DNA from: Clostridiales bacterium | GTDB lineage: Bacteria > Bacillota_A > Clostridia > Christensenellales > Christensenellaceae | Length of the DNA stretch: 21,761 bases | NCBI GenBank assembly: GCA_003149735.1 | Contig: QANA01000057.1 | Location: forward strand, 1 to 21,761 | Reading direction: 5' to 3' | Shown here: piece after piece, positions 7,988 to 14,073 of the stretch | Position numbering within the stretch: the stretch's first letter is position 1 | How the letters are laid out: each line of letters opens with the position of its first letter | The notes under the pieces: generated by a model | Databases searched by the model: none | Told to the model about the DNA's origin: nothing | The model's input: only the letters and a program-made list of their open reading frames with translations | Program-made: the position numbers and the translations under genes

Positions 7988-9364
7988 TTAATACATCAAG
8001 CCACGATCTATAATAGTTCCGTCTATCGCATTAATTGTTAAAAAGCAAGTTTCCATCCCTGCATCACCATTTGATATGAATTCATCTTTCCCTATAAAGC
8101 TCCATGCCGGAATTAATGTATACCCATTTCCCTCTTTTTCCAACACTTTCACCATTCCAAGTTCCACATGATATATATTTATCTTGACTGATTGCCCATA
8201 TCGTTCACTATATTCGCTCGCCGTTAATAAATACTCCATTTGTTTATAAAAGATATTTTCTATACTATCCCAAGAAAGTAGATTAACTTCTTTTGTCCCC
8301 CTCTTTATTGATGGATTATTCCATGTCAATTTCACTATTTCCCCTCTACTGATAACAATCCACAGATATTCTGGCTGCCATAATTTCATAGCAATGGATT
8401 CATCTGTTTGAACAATCGAACTTCCCAAATGTGTTTCTACATAAGTCTCTCTTAAACCCCTTTCGCTTCTCACATAGTAGAAACCATATGTTTCATTTTC
8501 CCCCCCACTTCTACTCAATTGCATATAATCTATACCCATTTGTTCAATTAAGTTTTCAGCAACCTCTCTAGCTTCTACATAATCCTTATGGGTATTTAAT
8601 TCTTCAAAGCTGTAGCTATATTCAATATTTCCTTGATAAACTTTTGAAAAATCTGCTCGTTCCACCATCAACATTGAACCCAACTCATCATTATAGAAAG
8701 TTATTTCTTCTCTCTCACCTCCTTCATTATTCTGATAAGTAAATAATGAACAATAAGTACATTCATCTCCAACCGAAAGTTTATAATCTGCAGGATTATG
8801 TTCCTCATAGGGGGCAGCTTCATATGCAGATCTATATTCCTCTATCAATTGCTCCCTTATTTGAATTTCATATGCTCTATATTCTTCCGGAGTTGGAGCC
8901 ATTCCTTCTCTCATCGGCATCCCTGCTTTCAACCTATATATATCATTTTGCAAGAGTAAGATTTGGGATTGATACTGTTCTTTTGTTCTTTGTGGCATCG
9001 ATTGGTAAATCTCTTGATTTGGGTATATCAATTGAACAATCTCTTCCATCTCATCTCCATTTTTAAATGAATACGGTTCTAACGATACCTCTACTGCATT
9101 ATCTGACAACTGATTATCAATAATAGTTTCGACTGACAAAATTGAACCATTCTCATATTCTTTTGTACATATAAGCCGCTCTCCTGTCATTAATGTTTCG
9201 TCATCATCTTTCACTTGCGTCTCGAATTCTATCTTCGACACATCATTTTTATTCTGTATAGCCTCTTGGTCGGGTGTAGTCTGACAACTGACAAATATGA
9301 ATAACATCAACAATATCAGAAATGCACTTATACCTCTATAACCACATTTGTTCCGATAGTTCAT
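7988..9364 (-). CDS. lipoprotein, DUF6034-like, paralogue 1
   Basis: This 458-aa protein has a lipoprotein signal: a hydrophobic core followed by FVSC, with the lipid-accepting cysteine at position 27. The sequence after it, CQTTPDQEAIQNKND, fits the conserved start of the DUF6034-like lipoproteins of Clostridia, a family with no known function. The mature protein is hydrophilic and acidic and ends in NAIDGTIIDRGLMY. It is homologous along its whole length to the next gene: shared blocks include PYEE...DYKL, SIAMKLW, KVLEKEGNGYTLIPAW and TINAIDGT. RBS AGGAGG; its own promoter is at 9395-9423. By location it is anchored on the outer face of the membrane. The family name is from memory and not checked; that it is a lipoprotein is firm. 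Confidence 0.8.
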   Translation of the reverse strand: MNYRNKCGYRGISAFLILLMLFIFVSCQTTPDQEAIQNKNDVSKIEFETQVKDDDETLMTGERLICTKEYENGSILSVETIIDNQLSDNAVEVSLEPYSFKNGDEMEEIVQLIYPNQEIYQSMPQRTKEQYQSQILLLQNDIYRLKAGMPMREGMAPTPEEYRAYEIQIREQLIEEYRSAYEAAPYEEHNPADYKLSVGDECTYCSLFTYQNNEGGEREEITFYNDELGSMLMVERADFSKVYQGNIEYSYSFEELNTHKDYVEAREVAENLIEQMGIDYMQLSRSGGENETYGFYYVRSERGLRETYVETHLGSSIVQTDESIAMKLWQPEYLWIVISRGEIVKLTWNNPSIKRGTKEVNLLSWDSIENIFYKQMEYLLTASEYSERYGQSVKINIYHVELGMVKVLEKEGNGYTLIPAWSFIGKDEFISNGDAGMETCFLTINAIDGTIIDRGLMY

Positions 9365-9394
9365 AAATCTTCCTCCTAAAGCTCATTTTTACAC

Positions 9395-9423
9395 ATTTTA
9401 ACAAACGCCCTGCCATCTTTCAA
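9395..9423 (-). promoter_or_regulatory. sigma-A type promoter of lipoprotein gene 1
   Basis: On the minus strand TTGAAA (9418-9423) and TAAAAT (9395-9400) are separated by 17 nt, and the start codon lies about 30 nt downstream of the -10 element. Confidence 0.65.
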
Positions 9424-9481
9424 CTAATTTGTTAATACACTTCAATTTGCAAAGTAAAATTCACAAAAGAACATATCATTA

Positions 9482-9525
9482 GATATAAAAAAGCCCCCCA
9501 TTGTAATAGGTGGCTTTTTTATATC
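9482..9525. terminator. long A/T-flanked terminator hairpin
   Basis: A 14-bp perfect stem (9482-9495 with 9512-9525) ends in GCC/GGC and carries A and T runs on its two arms, so it can act in both directions. It lies between the two lipoprotein genes and would separate their transcripts. The rest of the 450-nt gap between the two genes holds the promoter of gene 1 and a degraded coding remnant. Confidence 0.8.
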
Positions 9526-9635
9526 CAATGACTATTCGTTTCATATTCTACTCTGCAGGCCAGGTTTACAATAGTGAAAAGTTTTTCTCCTTCCATATTA
9601 TCTTCTTTTCTCCGCGCTTTTGAACCTCTGCGTCT

Positions 9636-9783
9636 TTATTCGGCTATAGATCTTAATATGTTGTCTAGTTTCTTAAATGTATTCACCGCATCTCCAAAAT
9701 TCTGCTGGACATATCTTTCCTTTTAAACTATTAGGAACTTTTATTAGTTTAGCTAAAGTCGTTTTTGCATCTTGTAATGTCAT
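9636..9783 (-). pseudogene. possible degraded coding remnant
   Basis: On the minus strand a short frame beginning MTLQDAKTTLAKLIKVPNSL at 9783 runs into a stop after about 36 codons. In another frame the sequence continues as GDAVNTFKKLDNILRSIAE and stops at 9636-9638. Both pieces have protein-like composition, and one frameshift joins them, so this may be the tail of a lost gene. I do not recognise the family. The call is weak because the stretch is short. Confidence 0.3.
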
Positions 9784-9789
9784 GATTCA

Positions 9790-9811
9790 TAATGTAATAA
9801 ACCAAATATAC
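9790..9811. repeat. 22-bp exact repeat, copy 2 (just after lipoprotein gene 2)
   Basis: Identical to 6030-6051 in the same orientation. It lies 3 nt beyond the stop codon of the second lipoprotein gene, directly next to the possible coding remnant at 9636-9783. It probably marks a recombination junction. Confidence 0.7.
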
Positions 9812-9814
9812 CAA

Positions 9815-11209
9815 TCAATACATCAAAGTTCTATCAATTACTGTTCCATCAATTGCATTGATAGTCATATAGCACACATCACAATAACCATTATCTGTTA
9901 GTCGAGAGGGATCATCCTCTCCTCCCATAAAAGTCCATGCCGGAACTAGTTTATAACTATCCGTTCCCTTCTCCAACACTTTTACTAAGCCTAATTCTAC
10001 TCGTTCTATATTAATTATCCAATCTTCCCCATAAATCTCACTATAGATACTAGCTTGTAATAGATAATCCATTTGTTTTATAAATACTTCTTCTATCTCT
10101 TCAAAAGAAAGTAATTCTACACTTTTACTCTCGATAGAGCTTACCTGGGATGGATTCACCCAATATATTTTGCATATTTCCCCATCTTGTACATCTATGG
10201 TTAATATTTCTTGTCCCCAAAGCTTCATAGCTATCGATTCAGAGGTGTCTGTTTGTATAGAACCTTCACCAATAGTCCAACCGACCATTGTCTCTTCCAA
10301 TCCGTTGTATGCTCTAACATAGTTTAATGTATATAGATCTTCATCATATTGTACACTGTTTAATTTCATATAATCTAATCCCATTTCTTTCACAAAGGAA
10401 TCTGTTTCGCTTTTTATTGCCAAAAATGTTTCATTCGTCAATAACTCTTCTGGTGTATATGAATAATATCTATATTTATCTGTCTCCGGTATTCTATAAT
10501 TCTTCTTTTGAATGCGGAATAAAGATTCTACCTCATCATTAACAAACCAAATTTCCTCTCTGTTATCCAACTGCTTTTCTATTCCTCCATATGTAAAAAG
10601 AAGACACTGATAACCATCTGCTCCACGATTCTTCAAAGTATAGTCCGCCTCCCTATATTCCTCATAGGGTGCCGTTTGATATTGTAGTTGATATTCAGCA
10701 ATCATTTCTTCATACATCTGTATGTTATATGCCTTTTGTGCTTCTGGAACAATATCTCCGAAAGCAGTAGGCAATCCTGCTTTTATACGATATATTGTAT
10801 CTTTACACCTAAGGATCTCAGCTTCAAGTTCTTCCTTTGTCAATTTATCCATACAAGTATAAATAGTTGCTTTCGGATACACCAAATCGACCAAATTTTC
10901 CATTTGCTTTCTATCCCCAAAAGGTTTGGGCTCTATGATTAGTACTGGAGCGCCCCCTTCTAAATTATTACGTATCCATGCATCTGCTATTAATACCGTT
11001 CCGTTTTTGTATTGCTTCTCATAAGTGAATCGTTCTTCTGTCAATACATGCTCGGTTGCTTCCTCGTCTTTCACTAAGCTCTGTTCTGCAACTTCATTTT
11101 TGTTCTGCACGGCCTCATTCTTTGGAGTCGGTTGACAGCCAACAAATAATATTACCACCACCAATAGTATGCTTATGAATTTATAACTAATCTTACATTG
11201 CAGTTCCAT
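9815..11209 (-). CDS. lipoprotein, DUF6034-like, paralogue 2
   Basis: This 464-aa protein has a lipobox (LFVGC, cysteine at residue 25) followed by CQPTPKNEAVQNKNEV, the same start as its paralogue. The mature part is hydrophilic and rich in Glu and Tyr, and ends in INAIDGTVIDRTLMY, nearly the same C-terminus as paralogue 1. The two proteins align end to end, so this is a tandem duplication that has diverged strongly. RBS AAGGGAG; its own promoter is at 11243-11272. It is probably a surface lipoprotein, and no catalytic motif is visible. Paralogous lipoproteins next to an ABC exporter with BcrA-type ATPase could have an immunity-like role, but nothing in the sequence proves this. Confidence 0.8.
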   Translation of the reverse strand: MELQCKISYKFISILLVVVILFVGCQPTPKNEAVQNKNEVAEQSLVKDEEATEHVLTEERFTYEKQYKNGTVLIADAWIRNNLEGGAPVLIIEPKPFGDRKQMENLVDLVYPKATIYTCMDKLTKEELEAEILRCKDTIYRIKAGLPTAFGDIVPEAQKAYNIQMYEEMIAEYQLQYQTAPYEEYREADYTLKNRGADGYQCLLFTYGGIEKQLDNREEIWFVNDEVESLFRIQKKNYRIPETDKYRYYSYTPEELLTNETFLAIKSETDSFVKEMGLDYMKLNSVQYDEDLYTLNYVRAYNGLEETMVGWTIGEGSIQTDTSESIAMKLWGQEILTIDVQDGEICKIYWVNPSQVSSIESKSVELLSFEEIEEVFIKQMDYLLQASIYSEIYGEDWIINIERVELGLVKVLEKGTDSYKLVPAWTFMGGEDDPSRLTDNGYCDVCYMTINAIDGTVIDRTLMY

Positions 11210-11242
11210 ATATATCTCCCTTTAAGGATTTCTATTGTATAT

Positions 11243-11272
11243 ATTTTATCAAAGATCCTCGTATTGTTTCAA
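11243..11272 (-). promoter_or_regulatory. promoter of lipoprotein gene 2
   Basis: On the minus strand TTGAAA (11267-11272) and TAAAAT (11243-11248) are separated by 18 nt, about 35 nt upstream of the start codon. The remaining sequence up to 11423 shows nothing further. Confidence 0.5.
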
Positions 11273-11423
11273 TAATTTTCCAATGCTGCAGCAATCTTTC
11301 CGAAATTTTCAAATATCCATCTATTAAACACACGTCCCAACATTTTTTACCTCTTTTCAATCATAATCCATACGATTAGATGTGTTGAATTCCTATTTCA
11401 CTCAAATAATCATAAATCCCATC

Positions 11424-11651
11424 TTACCACTCACATTTTCGAATAGGATTGTTTGGAGAAAGGTAGAGCACATAGTCCGCCTGCTTCGGCTTTTCACGCA
11501 CAACGAGATTGCTTTTTAGATTGATCTTGCCATCGGTGAACTTTGTTTCCATCGTAATCTTGGCGATGTCCTCTTTTTCGGTTATAGCAGGAGTGATATA
11601 TTGCAGTTTGATATCTTCTTTGGACATCAGGTGCCTCAGTAACATACTCAT
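11424..11651 (-). pseudogene. hsdR: type I restriction enzyme R subunit, N-terminal stub
   Basis: The 75-aa product matches the start of HsdR proteins: LLRHLMSKEDIKLQYITPAI, then a charged stretch, then FTDGKINLKSNLVVREKPKQADYVLYL and NNPI. HsdR of full length is about 800-1100 aa. Here the homology ends just where the nuclease domain should continue (NNPI followed by about five unrelated residues and a stop), so the endonuclease and helicase parts are gone. Its ATG overlaps the stop of the AbiEii-type remnant by 4 nt (ATGA), preserving the original operon order. No hsdM or hsdS is present in the window. It cannot be functional as a restriction enzyme. Confidence 0.75.
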
Positions 11652-12289
11652 GCTTCTCCTCCTTTCTCCCCAGTTAAGGCGATTGATTCCCAGCTATTCA
11701 AGTACTCATTTTCCGTTACAATCGCTTCCCAAATCGGTAACAGAAAGGTTTTGATGCCTTCCATTACAATTGCAAAGGCAATGTCGGGATTTCCGAGTGT
11801 CTTGAGGATGTAGCGCCACTTCACCTGTATGTCTTTATCCTCTGCAAGGGCGAGGACGCGGGCGAAGCTATCCTTCTCATATACTGTGCCGCGGTTTTGC
11901 AGGGTCTCCTGGATTGCGATCTGCAAGAATCGAAGGATCGGGATAGATAATCATGTCGCAAAAGTCCTTTATGCGGCCGGTCAGTTCAAAGCGTTGCAGG
12001 ATAGCATCAAACTTTTCGGCAATAGTACTCTCCAGAGAATAGGTCAAAATTTCGGGCTTATCGTAACCCTCAAACTAAGACTGAATACTTCGGCACTCGG
12101 TACGCTCACATTGCCAACGCTGATATCAACATTAAAAGGTACATAAACATTCTTTACTTACCTGGTGATCTGCGTACTGATACCATGGTATTTACGTTAC
12201 GCTGCAATGAGTTCGGTTTTACCAGCTTTGAATGCCACAAAGTCATTGCCTGTATTAACTGTCAGGATTTCAGCTATAATTTCATCCAT
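11648..12289 (-). pseudogene. AbiEii/AbiGii-type nucleotidyltransferase toxin, decayed
   Basis: Pieces of one protein can be read in changing frames on the minus strand: MDEIIAEILTVNTGNDFVAF from 12289; KYHGISTQ and then YVPFNVDISVG; then EILTYSLESTIAEKFDAILQ and RFELTGRIKDF; then LQIAIQETLQNRGTVYEKDS to the end at 11648. This order and spacing is that of AbiEii-family type IV toxins (abortive infection). Lesions visible: the N-terminal nucleotidyltransferase part is missing, in-frame stops lie at 12197-12199 and 12158-12160, and frameshifts lie near 12065 and 11935. No AbiEi antitoxin gene is found. The last intact frame (11648-11926) encodes 92 C-terminal residues. Known relatives add GMP or other nucleotides to targets; this copy is certainly inactive. 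Confidence 0.75.
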
Positions 12290-12317
12290 AAGAGAGCGTT
12301 TAATTAAGAGTAATAAT

Positions 12318-12351
12318 GACACAAATAATAGACAAACAGCCATTTTCTCGC
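12318..12351. repeat. 34-bp direct repeat, copy 1
   Basis: These 34 bp are identical to 12833-12866, same orientation, 515 bp apart. This copy lies at the broken 5' edge of the AbiEii remnant. The sequence beyond both copies has only loose similarity. Read on the plus strand this copy begins with an ATG that the other copy lacks (ACG). Confidence 0.85.
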
Positions 12352-12460
12352 GCATGAACTTTTATTAAAATAGTAAAAGAAAAAATCGTTTATATGGAGC
12401 CCCTTTGTAAATGCATTTTTTGAAACCTACTTAACATATTTTTTCTCCGCGCTTTTTATA

Positions 12461-12586
12461 TTGACGTTCAAGTTGGATTTGCATATAATAAAAAAGTGGA
12501 GACGATCCACTAAACATGATATAAAGAGGAAGATTCTTTAGTTTTGAGGTCGTTGATCCGTACAAAAAGAACTAACCTCTTTTTTA
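12461..12586 (+). ncRNA. candidate small RNA or attenuated leader
   Basis: A near-consensus promoter, TTGACG (12461-12466), 17 nt, TATAAT (12484-12489), is followed by a hairpin at the predicted 5' end of the transcript (AGTGGA 12495-12500 with TCCACT 12506-12511). About 35 nt later GAGGT (12546-12550) can pair with ACCTC (12575-12579), followed by six T residues, which looks like a terminator. A competing pairing, AAAGAGG (12523-12529) with CCTCTTT (12576-12582), would use the same 3' arm. Predicted RNA length is about 90 nt. No convincing reading frame is inside. It could be a small RNA of the decayed element, an attenuator of a lost gene, or a relic. Confidence 0.45.
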
Positions 12587-12639
12587 ATGTATCATTTCAT
12601 GTCGATAAATGCAAGGCAATACACGTCAATTACAAAATC

Positions 12640-12666
12640 GGGTAATTACTGTTATAGTCATCACCC
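12640..12666 (-). terminator. terminator-like hairpin after decayed integrase, copy A
   Basis: The minus-strand sequence folds with GGGT at one end and ACCC at the other, plus GACT with AGTA inside. It is the diverged twin of the hairpin at 14036-14062, which has GGGC/GCCC and GACC/GGCC at the same places. Changes on both sides keep the pairing. Confidence 0.6.
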
Positions 12667-12688
12667 TTTGCATTGTGCCATACGATGT

Positions 12689-12763
12689 CTACTCCCATTT
12701 TTCTGCAACCGGTTTGTCAGTGCTTTTTAGAAAAAGGATGTAAGTATCAGGCGTGGTAATTGG
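12689..12763 (-). pseudogene. decayed tyrosine integrase, C-terminal tail
   Basis: On the minus strand the frame reads PITTPDTYILFLKSTDKPVA followed by EKWE and a stop. This aligns without gaps to the C-terminus of the integrase ending at 14074 (TSTTTDIYSHFLKSSDKTAA, EKLEQLFE), including the position of the catalytic tyrosine. Nucleotide similarity continues past the stop into the 3' hairpin (12640-12666). Upstream of 12763 a stop codon interrupts the frame and similarity fades, so only about 25 codons of the gene are recognisable. Confidence 0.7.
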
Positions 12764-12832
12764 TCATACTCTCATTGCTGTAAATACGGTCCGTTTTGCC
12801 GTCAGCACAGCAGAGTGGTGCAACAAAAGTAC

Positions 12833-12866
12833 GACACAAATAATAGACAAACAGCCATTTTCTCGC
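12833..12866. repeat. 34-bp direct repeat, copy 2
   Basis: Identical to 12318-12351. This copy lies between the decayed integrase tail and the tRNA fragment. The two copies bracket 481 bp containing the candidate small RNA and the integrase tail. Confidence 0.85.
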
Positions 12867-12902
12867 TCAATATAGACTTATTGAACATTTACAAGAATAG
12901 CG

Positions 12903-12948
12903 AAAAGAGCCTTTAAATAGGGAAAAATCCCTATTTAAAGGCTCTTTT
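12903..12948. terminator. perfect 21-bp hairpin, bidirectional terminator
   Basis: The left arm (12903-12923) and right arm (12928-12948) are perfectly complementary over 21 bp around a 4-nt AAAA loop, with four A at one end and four T at the other. The stem is GC-poor in the middle (TTTAAATAGGG). It lies 20 nt upstream of the tRNA fragment, in element-derived DNA. It could terminate transcription in either direction and may insulate the element from the tRNA locus. Confidence 0.75.
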
Positions 12949-12968
12949 ACAAGGTAGCTATAAAGATT

Positions 12969-13013
12969 CTCCTAAGCGAAAGGCCGCGCGTTCGAATCGC
13001 GCCGGGCGTGCCA
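12969..13013 (+). tRNA. 3' fragment of tRNA-Arg(CCU), attachment-site scar
   Basis: These 45 nt form the 3' half of a tRNA: anticodon loop CTCCTAA (anticodon CCT, 12971-12973), 3' anticodon-stem strand GCGAA, variable region AGGCC, T arm GCGCG-TTCGAAT-CGCGC (12986-13002), acceptor strand CGGGCGT, discriminator G and encoded CCA. The bases before the anticodon loop cannot pair with GCGAA, and no acceptor 5' strand (expected ACGCCCG) is present, so the gene is cut exactly at the anticodon loop. That is the usual crossover zone of tyrosine integrases that use tRNA genes. It is not a functional tRNA. A complete copy is expected outside the window if the element is still bordered on the other side. 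Confidence 0.85.
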
Positions 13014-13043
13014 AAAAGCCGACAGCTTTCGCCGTCGGCTTTT
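13014..13043 (+). terminator. Rho-independent terminator of the tRNA locus
   Basis: AAAAGCCGAC (13014-13023) pairs with GTCGGCTTTT (13034-13043), followed by more T residues. It follows the tRNA CCA end directly and is probably the original terminator of the tRNA gene. Confidence 0.85.
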
Positions 13044-13059
13044 CTTTTTGATATAATTA

Positions 13060-13419
13060 TCATGGCTCGTATTCCGTATTTGAATTTAATGATGCTATCA
13101 TTTCCGATAATTCGTTTTCCGAAACAACAACGCCATCTTCATCCATAGTCTCTAAGACCTCCAGCACACTGACAATGCTATCTGCGTCTTCATCATCGAA
13201 TACAAAAAGCTCTGTAAACCAGACCACGTTGACCCATTCCACCAAAGTGTCTTTGGAAATGGTGCCGTTTTGCAAAAGCTGAATTGCGTTAACAACATCA
13301 CTGCGCTTAATGCGGTATGCTTTTTGGCACTCGACATTATGAAGGTCCTCACCGATAGCCTGCTGCAGCTCGGATTTGCTGATCTTCAGTTTGCAATATA
13401 AGCTAAGATACTTTTCCAT
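13060..13419 (-). CDS. 119-aa acidic protein of unknown function, possible immunity-like protein
   Basis: I do not recognise a family. The 119-aa product is acidic, especially in its second half (FVFDDEDADSIVSVLEVLET and MDEDG), has no signal peptide or membrane segment, and is predicted to be mostly helical. An RBS (AAAGGAG) overlaps the end of the preceding 44-aa frame, and only 2 nt separate that stop from this ATG. It is the last gene of a unit headed by the XRE regulator. Small acidic proteins directly after a toxin tail are often immunity proteins; with the short upstream peptide this is plausible but unproven. It could equally be an antitoxin or an element-borne accessory protein. Confidence 0.65.
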   Translation of the reverse strand: MEKYLSLYCKLKISKSELQQAIGEDLHNVECQKAYRIKRSDVVNAIQLLQNGTISKDTLVEWVNVVWFTELFVFDDEDADSIVSVLEVLETMDEDGVVVSENELSEMIASLNSNTEYEP

Positions 13420-13421
13420 AA

Positions 13422-13556
13422 CTATTTCTCCTTTACATGTACCAAATTTCCGTTGGGGTCGTATGTTTCTTTATAAACGCGCACCGTTCGTCCCTCGGAA
13501 TCAACTATTTTATAATATACAGCCTTTGATCCTGGGACCCTTCCCGGATTCTCCAT
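13422..13556 (-). CDS. 44-aa peptide resembling a toxin C-terminal tail
   Basis: A short frame of 44 codons lies between the XRE gene (17-nt gap) and the 119-aa gene (2-nt gap), on the same strand. The product starts MENPGRVPGSKAVYYKIVDS and contains the repeat-like motifs GRTVRVYKETYDPNGNLVHV. Patterns such as Y-K-x-x-Y-D-x-x-G-N-x-V-H are, from memory, common near the C-terminus of secreted polymorphic toxins. No good RBS precedes the ATG, and an in-frame stop lies just upstream, so it is either a very small gene or a leftover tail whose N-terminal part was lost. The tight packing suggests it is translated by coupling. Confidence 0.5.
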   Translation of the reverse strand: MENPGRVPGSKAVYYKIVDSEGRTVRVYKETYDPNGNLVHVKEK

Positions 13557-13573
13557 TATAATTGCTCAATCGG

Positions 13574-13936
13574 TTAGTCCCCCTTACGTCGTTTCAGGAT
13601 TTCAAAAATCTTTTTGCTTGTCTCGTCGTCAAGGGAATCAAACTCTCTGGCAAACGATATAGCAAGGGCTCTGTTGCCGGGTGTTGCATTTTGCAGATTA
13701 AGCTCCACCGCATCATTGGTATCAATAACTGCAGCTTGCAATTCTTCTGCCTGTTCTGCTGTGAACGAATAAATGGACTTGAGTTTTTCGATCCAGCCTT
13801 CCGGCATTTTCTTCTTGCCGTTTTCAACTGCGGATAAAAATGCAGAAGAAACCCCCAACGCTTCCGCCATGTCTTTCAAGATTTCTCCATTGTCTATGCG
13901 GAGTTTTCTTAAAAATCTTCCTATACTTGTTAGCAT
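13574..13936 (-). CDS. XRE-family helix-turn-helix regulator
   Basis: This 120-aa protein has an N-terminal helix-turn-helix of the Cro/CI (XRE) type at about 5-60: LRKLRIDNGEILKDMAEALG followed by VSSAFLSAVENGKKKMP. The C-terminal half is helical (FDSLDDETSKKIFEILKRRK) and probably mediates dimerisation. A perfect RBS (GGAGG, 7 nt) precedes the ATG. The promoter at 13973-14001 and a 17-bp palindrome between the -10 element and the RBS strongly suggest autorepression. It heads a unit with the 44-aa peptide and the 119-aa protein. Such regulators are common in integrative elements and toxin-antitoxin loci. Confidence 0.85.
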   Translation of the reverse strand: MLTSIGRFLRKLRIDNGEILKDMAEALGVSSAFLSAVENGKKKMPEGWIEKLKSIYSFTAEQAEELQAAVIDTNDAVELNLQNATPGNRALAISFAREFDSLDDETSKKIFEILKRRKGD

Positions 13937-13951
13937 AGCAATTCCTCCTTC

Positions 13952-14001
13952 TTAACCTTCAAGGTTAATATAATTATAACTCACAAGATTTATTTTGTCA
14001 A
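13952..14001 (-). promoter_or_regulatory. consensus promoter with palindromic operator for the XRE unit
   Basis: On the minus strand a perfect TTGACA (13996-14001), 17-nt spacer and perfect TATAAT (13973-13978) form an ideal sigma-A promoter. Immediately downstream, at the predicted transcription start, lies the palindrome TTAACCTTGAAGGTTAA (13952-13968), 8-bp arms around one central base. A dimeric HTH protein bound there would block initiation, so the XRE product is the obvious repressor. Confidence 0.85.
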
Positions 14002-14035
14002 CCCTTTTAGTTAATTTTATAAAATTTAGAAAATT

Positions 14036-14062
14036 GGGCAATGGCCGTTATGGTCATCGCCC
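14036..14062 (-). terminator. terminator-like hairpin after integrase, copy B
   Basis: On the minus strand, 11 nt after the integrase stop, GGGC...GCCC with inner ATGACC...GGCCAT forms a stable hairpin. No long T run follows. It matches position for position the hairpin at 12640-12666 (copy A). Confidence 0.6.
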
Positions 14063-14073
14063 TTTGTGTTGTG

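Noticed and set aside
12165..12368. Plus-strand reading frame of 67 codons
   Set aside because: It is antisense to the AbiEii-type remnant, whose protein homology on the minus strand explains the sequence.
12949..13013. A complete tRNA gene ending at 13013
   Set aside because: Bases upstream of the anticodon loop cannot form the anticodon stem or acceptor stem, so only the 3' part is present.
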